Shown in pieces: positions 36,901 to 49,400 of a stretch of DNA of 64,000 nt (within the stretch, counting starts at the first letter, position 1; the number at the start of each line of letters is the position of its first letter). Both the position numbers and the translations under genes were made by a program. Source of the stretch: Protula sp. h YS-2021 (taxonomy: Eukaryota; Annelida; Polychaeta; Sabellida; Serpulidae); contig OX457026.1 in assembly GCA_949752745.1 (NCBI GenBank), positions 70,373,091-70,437,090 of the forward strand. The letters are read 5' to 3'. The notes under the pieces are model-generated. The model was not told the origin of the DNA and did not search any database. It was given only the letters and a program-made list of their open reading frames with translations.

Positions 36901-39900
36901 AGGAAGGCGTATGAGTTCATTACATAAAAATCTTCTGTGCGAAATTTCTCTGCCTCTGAACATCGGAGAAAGTTTAAATTTGGTGGGATTGTTACTTGGT
37001 AGGTCCGAAAGCGGTTGTCAATTTTATCGCGAGTATAGCGATTGACTGCGTCGTATGACGTCATCACGTAAAATGTATATTTTAACACGATCTTGCTTGC
37101 AAGATATCTGGAGAACGAAATGTCGGATCGACTTCAAACTTGACCTTTTCATTCTTGGATAGGTCAAACGGTTCTCTCGACTTTTGACGCACCTTGAGTT
37201 ATTAGGGAAGACATATGACGTCATTACGTAAAAATCGTACGTGCGAAATTTATAGGCATGGGAGAAAGTTCAAACTTGGTGGGATTGTTGCTTGGTAGGT
37301 CCGAAAGATTCTATCAAATTTTATCACGTGTAGAAGGAGTGGTGTGGTGTATGACATCATCACGTAAAATATGCACATAATTTGGATAAGATCTGGTGTA
37401 CAAAATATCTTTTTAACGGAAAGTCGTATGGACTTCATATATTGTTTGGGTGTTCTATGGGTCAGCCGAACGGTCCGATCAACTTTTGAACGGTGTAGAA
37501 ATTAAGAAAGGCGTATGACGTCGTTACGTTGAAATCTTATCTGTGTACATTTCTCAGCCGCTGAACATCGAATAAAGTTGAAACTTGGTGGAAATGTTAT
37601 GGGTTAGGTCCGTAAGATTCTGTCAAATATACCCGGACATCATTGGGTAAAAGTGTCTCGATAGCAGAAAAGCGGATCGACTTTCCGTTCCACCCCGACC
37701 CATCCCGCTTCCCCCTTTTCATGGCTCTTTTGGGATTTCAGGGTTTGCCAGAAGATTCCCCAATGTTCCTGCATTTTTAGACATACTTGATAACATTAGT
37801 TGCACAATTATCGATCGCTTCTTAGATTTCGTGTGTCTGGTCTTTTCGTGTGTTACAGCTATTAGCTATTAGCACATAGAGCTATTGGCGTGTTTTTATT
37901 TGGCTGCCAAGCTGTTCCACATATGGGAGTAATTACGTAACGGCTCGCAGTGTTTGGGCATTACCTAGAACTAGCTTTCACTTTTAAAGTGGATGATCTA
38001 ATACATTGTGTTATGACAAGCAGCGCAGTATTTTGACACCAAAATGCCTTCCGCCATTGTTCCACCGAGGTGGGTCTGGTGTGGCGCAGTTATGAAGTAT
38101 GTCTTTCTAGTGCTTTTTGACCGATGGGAATATACGAAGACAAAATTTACCTCATGGCTATAACTACATTTAGTATACAAACCCTTACCGTACCGTTGGC
38201 TAAAATGGTTAGGGTTGCTTTAGAGTAGAACCTGAGTTAGATATCTGGTGGGTGGGGTTGGTTAAGGCTAGCAAAAAAAAAGAAGAACTGTTTCGGTAAA
38301 CCTGCTTGTAACTGCCACATTCAAGATCCGGATAAAAAGACAAAGTAAAACCTGTTTATAGTGACCAACTGCCATTATCGGATAATAAGACGTACGTAAA
38401 ACCTGCGTTCTTGATCACCTTTCAGACCCGAATAAACAAAAGTCCGTTCAGTAAAACTACTGAACTGCAATGACTAACTTCAATACCGTGATAAGTACAA
38501 CACTATCTGGAACTGGACAAAAAGACGTAAAGTAAAACCTGTTTAATGACCACCTCCTAGACCAAGATAAGACACCTAAGCCTAAACTTGTATAAAAAAG
38601 AGGACTGAAATACCCAAAAATCAAATAACATACCCCGTCCCGCTTCAAAAACTGGATAAAGGTGTTACACAACCTGACTACTGGATACATAGAATTCATT
38701 TATACAAGGTAAACATTCTTAATATTCTGAAAAAACATCAGAACAAGGCCTTTTGGATGTACGCTACCGTTTAAAAATATCATTATAACTTATTACGTTT
38801 TTTCAGTATGATACAGTCTATTATGTTTCGCTGATGGTGCAAAATGGTGCAACGCTAAGAACCACTGTAATGTCTAGGCCCATACTTGTCGATATTGTTG
38901 GTCCGTCTGGTGGCAAAGTTGTCGACGGTCTTGATATACAAGTTGATGCTGAATTTCAGAGTTCCACCACTCAAGTTTCAGGTACATGTATATCAGTCTT
39001 TCTGTGTGATTGTTTATTCAGTACCTTAGCAATGAAATATAACTGCAAATGTATTCTTTAATATGACCGGAAGTTATAAAAAAGCCACAATTTATAGTAA
39101 TTCCATCATAAAACAAATTGCGTTGCCATTACATTTTATTGCTTCACAGTAACTTACAAACTGAATTCAATATATGTATTTAATTGAAAGGCGTTTGAGC
39201 GCATTATTTTTAAAACTGATTCATTATTACCTAAAGCAGTTGCTGAAAGAAAATAAAACCTGCTGCATCTCGCAAATTATGTCTTTGATGCATTATGGTC
39301 TCTTGACCCAACTTAGTATCTTGAGTAATGGTTTCATTTATACAGGATCGTTGCTGTATATCCCATCAAGTACAGACGCCTGCTCATCAATTATTTACTC
39401 CAGCTATGTAGAACACGACGACTTCGTGAGCATTGTGCATAAAGGAATGCTATCTGTTCCAGAGGGTGAACAAGACAACGTCTACTTTCTTGCTTCGCAA
39501 GTGAGACTATTTTGTTAAATTCGAGCTCTTAGTCAGTATCAGTCACATTAGCTGTAAGTGTAAAAATTATAAGTTGCCCAAATAATCAATTATGTTGGAT
39601 GTTGATTTTACGTCTCGTGTTGACGTTAAATTTTCTTGAACACCTATATTGAATATCCAGATGGCTTAGATTTCCATATCAATCATGCCTTCCGATCCCT
39701 TGGTGTTTTATTGAAAAAGTGTTTAAAGTTTTGCTATCATTTTATAGTACATTCACCCTTCATAGCTATACCATAAAATAATGTGGTTTATTTTCGTCAT
39801 GTCTCTACGAACACTATTAGGTAGATTTTCTTGAGAATTATGTGACACTTACGATGGATAGACGTCTAAGTGAAGACAAAGTGAAATCGGGTGCAGTGGC

Positions 39901-42900
39901 ATTACGAGCAGGCATTACTAGCAGCGGGATATATCGCGTAAGGAATTAACCACCTGATATTCAGTTTGAAAGCTAGAAAGATCAACGCCCAGTTTATATA
40001 CAGATTTCTTCAGTCTCAAAAATCAGACTACACTAAAATCATTGTCTAAACGTTCATCATATTCCGTTTAATATCAGAATATTACTGAGTTAAACAGTAT
40101 GATTATATTTCAATGCACGATATGGTACGTTGAATGAGTAACCTTCCTTTAACCACTCTTTCTAAAACGAGGACGGGTAAAGATTCCAGAATAACTGACA
40201 ACAATGCTTAGTCTTTTTAGCAATACTACATACCTTTAAATACAACAAAATATTAAACTTACTATTATACCCGTTAAGTGTGACATATGTCATGTAGAGA
40301 GCAGATGGCTCTAACTCTCGTTCAGATTGAACCACTTATTTTAGATTGCCGAAGCAATTATTCGATCCTTCTCTTTTAAGCTAACTGATACTTCTTTCCC
40401 ATGACTCTTTTGACTAGACAACCAAAAACCTTTTCTTTGAAAATGTTTGTTATGAACAAAAAGGTTATCTATTGTAACCGCAGAATAATAATTACAAACC
40501 ATATATTTTCAAATTGATAGTTCCAGTTCAAGGCCTCCAACATGGACTGGGCTGCGACATGCATTGCATTGTGGGATGGACATCCTGGTGTTTTCCCCTG
40601 TCCTTCAAGTATGACCTCAGACGCAAATAACACTAGGGGTTTCATAACAGTACTAGACGCATTAGAGGGTGATACATACCCTGAAGGTTACCGTCTTGAG
40701 TCTGTATATGGTCATGCTTTTGGTTTGAAAGTACGAATAACAGGTTTGTCTTTAAATTAGTTTTTTGTCCTATAAATGCAAAAATGGTAGAAAGCCCAGT
40801 GTTACACAAAATAATTGCATAAAGAGTGTTCAAACATATGTCTCAAAAGCACATTAACGTGTTTTTTCATTACCCAATCTAAAATGTTAAAGATCTCTGA
40901 GAAATAGAGATTTTTCTCTAGATCATTTTTATTTTGCAATATTATGCCACTGGCTAATAATCTGGTAAATGAATGTTTTCCTTTCCATCTATAGTTAATT
41001 TCACTGTTTAATACGTTGGGTGTTTTGTTATTTACCTTCTATAACTTTTAAAATAAACCTTCTAAACCTTTTTAATGCTACCATAATACATTGAACTGTT
41101 AAGATGATGACGGCTCCCGTAAAACAGAAGTGACTATCTGGGGCGAAACGGGAAATGAACTTCGCGAATCCACTGTACTGTTAGACATTGATGCCAGTGA
41201 TCAAGCCTATACTTACGAGCTTTCAATCAACGAAGGCAGAGAACTAGTAGAAATGGTAATTTCTTACATAAATACCAGCACTATCTCTATGCAATATTTG
41301 GCAATTGTTAAATTAAGATCACACAAAAAAAATTAATTTACTCAATTAGACTCATGGAGATTAAGTTAAAGGCTTACCTTTTGTGGTGCAATTTCTTAAG
41401 TTTAAGATTGAAACATGTTCTGAAGTGAATTTATACTTTGCTTTTATTTGAAGTCGGTATTGTGTTGTTTTTGTTAATACTTCAAGTCCTGTGTAACTGA
41501 AAGTTTCACGTACTCATAAGTTTCATCTAAACTAGTTTTTTGTAGTGTTCGGGATTTAGCATAATTAAAGCGTTTTGATTTTGTAGCATGATTGGGATAT
41601 TAAACTCTATATTGGTGGCTTGCTTAAAATAGCACTTGGAGGAATTCACGGAGTCGCTCTTAACGGCAGCATTTTAATTGGACTAGTTAACAATGACGGT
41701 TTCATACCGGAAGCTCCAGATGAATTTAACCCGCCCTCTACTCAAACCTTTATTCACATGATAGAGTAAGATTTTATATTAATTACATTTAAAATTTTTT
41801 TTCTTGCCTATTGTAATTACTTCTTAGCTATATTCCATATTTTCAAGCAAAACGTTTATTACATTTTGACAAACTTGTCTATGATTTTTTACTATGTTTT
41901 CCATTTCAATCTTTCTTTAGTCGTTACTTTTGCATACAAATCAGGCTGTTTGAATATAGAGAGTTTAGTGACTGCATTTTAAAATCACATGCTTTCCGGG
42001 ATATTTAAAACCTTTAAAATAATATCAAACTTTTTACACAAAGAAAAAAATTTAAAAAAAAATAAAAATTTTGAATTGCAAACATCGAAATCTGTTCTGA
42101 TAAAAAAGCAGAAAAAATTAAACAGACGCATATCCAACAACGTTGATGAATGAACCTGTGTGTTTCCACGCGATAACAGATTCACCAAAAAAGAGTGTTT
42201 ACTGTTCCTACAGAATACCCCCTTCTGACGACATCATGTGCTTTCCTTTCCGAGGGGGAGATCATCCAATTGTTGAATTTCACGCCGGCATCGGTTCTAT
42301 GGCTTGGGATACAGACATAGTACCATTTCAAACAGTGTGTAACTTTATGCATAGACATTCTAATTTGTGTTTTTTTAATAAAAAGAATTGTTAATTATTC
42401 AGAAGGCTTTCAAAGTTACACCTTAACTGCATCAATATGTGTTTACTGTCACTTTGTATTTCAAGAAAAGAACCTGGGGAAACAGAACATCGCTAATCCG
42501 TCCCAATAATGGCTGGATAGAACACATTCCATTTTACATACATTTGTTATTATATTTATAATGTATTTATATGTATGTCATAGGTACACATTCCACCAAT
42601 TCCATGTGGGAATACGTGCGATGATTTGCTTTGTGACCGAAGCGTAAATGAAGATGACCTGCAAATAATACATTTTACTTTGTCGGATTTAAACCTGGAA
42701 CCAATCATCGATGATGTCATTGCGGAGGGCGATTCTGCGTTACTTCAACAGGCTTATTTTCTCACTGTCAAGGGACTCACAGGTAAACTTTATATATTAA
42801 TAACTTTTTATCAGATTCCCAGTAAAACGTACGTAGGATGAAAAACATGCACAGAAATAGGATTTTTTTATTATTATCGGGTTTTAAATCTTTGGCAATA

Positions 42901-43363
42901 ATAGAAGCATTTGTTAGTGTGTATCATATACTCTTATAATCTGTAACTTAAATCTTTAATCTAAGACATTTTGCTTGTGTAAGTAAATATTTAAAAGCTT
43001 CAATGATATATTTCAAATCAGTCACAGAAAAACACTGCATATTGTGCTTTATATCACTGCCGTGATTTCCACGATTTCATTTTTGCAGGTTCAGGAAGAG
43101 AAGCTTTGGCTACCAGCACCGGCTTTTACATAGATACAACCCCACCGATCGTGAACAGAATGCTGCATTTTGACACGGCGTATAACTCTTTTGCGCCAGT
43201 GCGTTACCAAGGAAACAACCATACAATCCGTGTCATCTTTAATGTTGAAGATCTGACGTCGGGTGTAAGCTGATATTTTGAGTACCACCCCTGAAACAGC
43301 TACGAATTCTGCTTGTATATTCGTATTTCTGTCTACTGTTTACGTCGAAAGTATTTGATTTTT

Positions 43364-43459
<96 letters not shown>

Positions 43460-46400
43460 TCAGAAAAAGGCTTCTGTAAAATTTATAAATGTAAGATTAT
43501 GCGTAGTGAATTTTAAGGCCTAGGCTTCAACTATCAATAAATAAAAAATTAAATATTAACATAAAGATTCTAATTTGGTTTGAATGATTAATTGAATTTA
43601 ACGAACGACGGGTCTCTAGGAAAGCGCTTTATTGCGTGGCACTCGGGGATTTTCAATCCCATAGATTATTGATTTCGTACGTTTCCGTGTCATTCCGTTT
43701 TTCCGCGTTAATCTTGTCTCGCCAACCTAGGATGCTTAGGGATAAGACGGGCTAATTTGGCAGAGACATTTTGTACCACGTCAAGTTTTTTCCAACTCAG
43801 TCCAACTTACGAAATTCATCCACATTTTATATATACACATATGAACATTGAAATTTTGCCGTTGAAGCCCATTATAAGGCAAGCATATCCTGTGATATGT
43901 TGAACAATACAAGAAGTAGACCTCTCCACTGCCAAAAAAAGAGTGAGCACGTATTGCGTGTTATTGCTGTTTCTTTGCCGTTTCAACGGACATGCTTATT
44001 TTTCACGCTTCAAGGATACTCACCACCACTTGCTAATAAGTTGTGTCGTATTATAAATGCAATTAAGGCTTCCTTTATTCAATCCGTCTATTTCTCACAA
44101 GATTGTTATGATGTAATGTCACATTACTGCTTGTGACGTCATTATAATTTAGTCATCCCAGTAAACATTTTAGCGCTTAATCTGCGTCGGTTTTTCCATG
44201 ACTACAAAGTCTACATGACAGAAACCCGGGATAACAAAAGTGGCGCCCATACCAAATCACCACCGGCCATATGACCACCAGCGAAATCAAAACTGAAAAT
44301 TTTAACCAAGTTATTGTTTTTATTTATTTATTTTTTACCAGTAACAAGCTTAAATATCCTGTGAGCGTTAACATGACTATGTTATTCTTTTGTGAGGGTG
44401 GAGGTCTAATCCAGACATTTTGCAACGTCTATTTTTCCAAATCTACACAAATCGTCAATTTTCTACATAAAATTTTCTGAAATGTATCCAACGCTGCATC
44501 AGAGACGTTCAATGAACGTCGAGAAAAGGTTGGTTTTCGGCACCAAAAATAAACGTCAAGTCTAAAGCCAAACACATGTTCAATGGATGTTACTAATGTT
44601 GACTAGGCGTTGCTCTAAGGTCACAACCAGATTACAACCTGCTGCGAAGGTGGGTTTTTGCAACTAAAATCCACGTCTAAACATCGCTACTTATCCAACA
44701 TCTGTTCAGCGCTGTGTCAAAGACGCTGATCTATCGAGACCAAAATCACACCCAAAAACAAATTACAACCAGATTCAATGTTGCAATTTGTCTTGGTCAG
44801 TGACGCAACTAAAAATCGACATTTTCTCGACGTCAGAATATTTACTGGGAAATAACTTCCCAAAAGCTGTAGAGTGTTGATGTAAATGGCAATTTGGTCT
44901 GACTTTAAGCAATTTTTTTTAAATTCTGAATTTTTAAGTCTTTAGAGTCGTATTTTGTGGATCCAAATGCACTTTTCGTTACCAGTGAAAACGGTCTAGT
45001 TTCAATGTCATTGTATGTTAGTTGATGGTTGCTTTCAGATTGTAGAGAATTGGTGGGCAATAGGCACTGCACCAAATATGACGGATGTCCAAGACTTTGT
45101 GTCAGTCGGTACAGCCGAGTTAGCATCCAGCAGTGGTCTCGGGCATATTTTAGAAAACCACCGAACATACTACGTGACAGTAAAGAGCCTGAATGGAGCT
45201 GGTCTCGTTTCTTATAACTCGTCAGAAGGTCAGTGGAAAATGTTTGAAATCAGAGCAGCTGTACTGTATTGGTTAGCCCTTGTGATTTATTGGGAGAACG
45301 TTGCATTGCTTGGTTTTGCCCTGTGATATTAATGCTGCTAATGTTCTCGTTCTCATGCTGCTGCTAACTAGACAAAATTCTACGAAATAAATCAGCTTGT
45401 ACATTTACCCATTTCCACCTGTATTAAACTTACTAACATAATCCTTTGAATCTGATTCTGACCTCTTACTTGATGGTATAGGGGTAACGATATTATTGGA
45501 CACACCATCGGTCGAAAACACAACCAGCCGTTTGCCAGGAACAACTGGTATTGGATCGGAGAACACGAATGCCGTTCGGTCATCAACGCAAGACAACTTC
45601 ACAATTGAGTTTGACACACCACCTCCAAACGAAAATATCAATAGTATCAAAATCAGTGCCGGGTCTGGAAATTATAATGATAACATATTCCCTTCTCAGC
45701 AGGTGTATATATTGTTGTTGGCATTTTCTAAATGAGTTCTAATGAGTACAAGATATGAAAATATGGTTCTTATTTTAGAAAATTGGTTTGTGTTCGAATT
45801 TCTTTCTTGCGGGAGTGAACTGCCATAAATTATTTGAATTTCAAGGTGCTCTCAGTTAAGATGGTGAAACTCTTTAGAACAATATCCCTCAGGTTTGACA
45901 ATGATAATATATGATGCTTTTAAGCGACCGGAGTACGAGTCGGTTTCTGTTCGCTGATTTCGTTTAACAGGTTGGCTACAATGTTAGCGCTCGTATCAGT
46001 ATTACCGGAAATGGGCTGAGTGTGAATAACGGCGGATACCAAGACCTCAACGCATCGAGGGGGATGGACAGGTACTACCAAAGTGACCAACAAGAAATCC
46101 GAAAGAAGAGATCCGCAGATGACTCCCAAACGCAACTACTCATGGAGCCTGGGAGGTAAGGATATGATTCGATCCACAAAACTGTTTTCTTATATTTTTA
46201 TTTTCCTATTTAAAATAAAGCTACAATAAGCTTAGATTAATAACTGGAGACGACTGTTATGTAGGCATAGTTTCTACTTGTAAGTTGGCAATTTTCGAAA
46301 CTGGAACTCCAAGCAATTTTATCAGCAATATCTCTTGTAGCTTGCGCGAAACGATGCCAAAATCGTTTCTTTTTTCAAGTTCGTGTTATTTATTCTTCTG

Positions 46401-49400
46401 TAATTTGTTTATCTTCAAAATCAGGAGCCTTCATATTACTGTAGAAGTTTGCAATGAAGCACATCTTTGCGCCAACCTTCCAAGCCTAGACATCATGGTA
46501 GTGCGAGATTCAGATATGGTTGTCGGTCTCGATGACTCCTCACGCATCAGTGCCGACCTGGAGGCCGATTTATTTGACGAAGGGATGACTACTTTCAACA
46601 TCACTACGCCATCGGCCCAGACAGCGGATACTTTCTTAATGATGGGTTATTTATCAGAACAGGACACCAGTTTGGAATATAAATCAGATGCCTCTGATAC
46701 ATTCAGCCCAATGGTTGTCAACCCGCGTGAGACTATGGGCCAAACAAATAGGAATTTGTATGGTCGCATCAGCTTCTCTTCCAGCAGGGGACTTTTTATC
46801 TCGGCACTACCAGGTGAGCCAGTGGCTGGACCAGTGACCGCTAGGTTTGATTTTGATCCACAAATGTTTGAAGAACACGTAACGGAACCGAGCCTTTTAG
46901 CGTATTGTGCAGTCGAGCAGGTTTGGGTAGTGGCTGGGGAGAGTTGTCGTGATAGTGCAGGTTCACACATCGACTGGTTGCAAGCTACAGTAGAACTTAA
47001 TATTTGTGACCTGGAGGCGTATTGTGCAGATTCTTCGTCCGGCGCGAGACGACGTAAGAGGGAAACTGAAGATGGCAATTTTTCGGGATCTCACGCATTT
47101 ACACTTGCCGCTGTCAGCACAGAGTACGTTAACTATCCACCAATACTTACTTCTGATCCAAATATTCAACTAACAGAAGATGAGGGAACAGTGATCATTC
47201 AACTGACAGGTGCAGACCCCGAGCTTGATCAGTTTGAATTCCTTGTCGCAGGAAATAACGAAGCAAGAGGCAATATGTCACTAACGGCCGAAGGAGAGCT
47301 GACATACCGTCCTTGTGATGACTGTTTTGGACAAGATATTATCAGTATCATACTTCGCGAGGTTCGTACGGATGAGATCGCCGCCGCTGAGAGTTATGAC
47401 TATCTTAATGTCACTCTAGAAGCCGTCAATGATAGTCCCCGAATTGTTGTGATGCAAGATGGTGACTCTCTTAGCGATGAGGAAAATCAGGTATACCTTA
47501 CAGTGGAGGAACACGTGGAGGGGAATGGTGATAACTACACTCCTCTTGAAATTCTTGTAGGTGCGTATGACGTAGATGAAGACGATGTAAATATCTTTTT
47601 CGGAACTGTTGATAATGGCGATGTAACAGTGGAGAATCAAGAGGAAACTGATCGATATGAACTCCAGGATTGCACTATTGAATGGAAATACAGGAAAGAG
47701 ATCTGGAAGGATTTTGAAAAAGATCTAAAACACGGGACAAGTTCCCTCACAGTGATTATACCCTGTGATATGAATGAGGAGGTGGATGGCAAGACCATGC
47801 AGTGGACGCTTTCTCTAATTCGCTATTCGCCGCAAGTCGATTTTTACGGAGTAGACAATCTGAGGGTAGGTATGACAGTTAATATAAAATTTTGAAAATT
47901 AATTTTGTAAGTAAATTCTACGTGAAGTTCGTTTAATTTTTACAAACTACGGTTACTATTCACGTGCGGATACAGGTGAACGCAAAAGACACGTCCGCAG
48001 CAAGGCTGACGTCAGAGCTCATGAACATCACGATTTATGTACTTGCCAATCCGTGTCTAAATGGTGCCAGTTGTGTCGGACCGGAAACGGATCCAGAATG
48101 CACGTCATTAGACAGGCTGAACGGTGAGTGTGCTTTTCCAATCCTCTAACCACACGTTATTAAAAGGGCTCGAGGGGATGTATTCACATCAAAGCAAGTA
48201 ATTAACTTTTCTGCTGTTACTTCACAATTAAACATCTTGTCGCAGTAATCTTCTGACACGATTAGTATATTTAAGCACAGGATTTTATTTCAAACCTCTA
48301 AATGATATCCTTTTGATACTGTGGAATGGCTACACCCTGCTTGGTTATAATTCTTAATTATAAGTTCATTTCAAAATAGGATTTGATGGGTACAGTTGTG
48401 ATTGCCAAAAGGGCTTCAAAGGCAAGAACTGTGAGACAAATATTGACGATTGTGACCCGAATAGATGCAAAGACGGCTACAAGTGTATCGACAAAATAAA
48501 TGGCTATGACTGTGAATGTGAGAAGGGTCCTTGCCTGTTGACCGCCTGGGCCATAGCCCTCATTGTCGTCAGTATTGTAGCCGTGTTGGCCGTCGTGGCC
48601 GTATCTCTTGTGTGTTGGTTCTACGCGAGGAAGAAACACAGGTGATCCTATGTTCTTCTAACCCCTTTTATTGAACTCTACTGAGGTTCAATCACTATTA
48701 ACATGAAACTGCAATAGGCAGAAGATGATCATGTGATCATGTGGTTGCTGGTAAAGTTCTAGATATAATGTTAAAGATATAATGAGATCTATACGTTAGC
48801 CAGATGTTCATATTCAAACATGTTTACAATAGGGTAACATGCATATAGGCCATTACAACAAGCGTTCTATGAACGTGTTGCCACCACATTGCAACATATG
48901 CTTAACATAAGGTTGCGGAACAGTATTAAGAAGTCACTCTCAATAGCCATACGGCAATGACTACAGTGAAATCACATATACAGATTAGATTTGGTTGCAC
49001 ATGTTTACCATTGCATATGATGCCTGAGGTTCATATCAAACTCAGATTACTCTGCAATGTCTTTTATCTGTGATTTGACTCAGAACATAAGTAAAAACCT
49101 AACATATGATAAAGCATATAGTTAAGAGATTTAAATAATGTGAAGAAACAATTGGGTACTTTATATCTGAGGCACTGTCAAAGATTCTACTCCTTGACTG
49201 TTATAGCGTTTTAACAACTTACAGCTAAAGCTTTTCAACTCTTGCATGATGTTGAATTGTTGTATAAACGTTAAAATGATGCAACACTGAAAGAAAGAGT
49301 TGTTCCTATTATTACTTCGCACATGTGATTACTAACTCGGTATGAAACAGCTCACCCAAATAAAGCAATTAGAACCACATTTAGTCAAGGGGAAAACAGA

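Noticed and set aside
43239..43516. Tyr-Ile repeat reading frames on both strands
   Set aside because: Pure product of the (AT)n microsatellite.
46647..47078. 143-codon minus-strand frame
   Set aside because: Antisense shadow of exon 62; no recognisable content.
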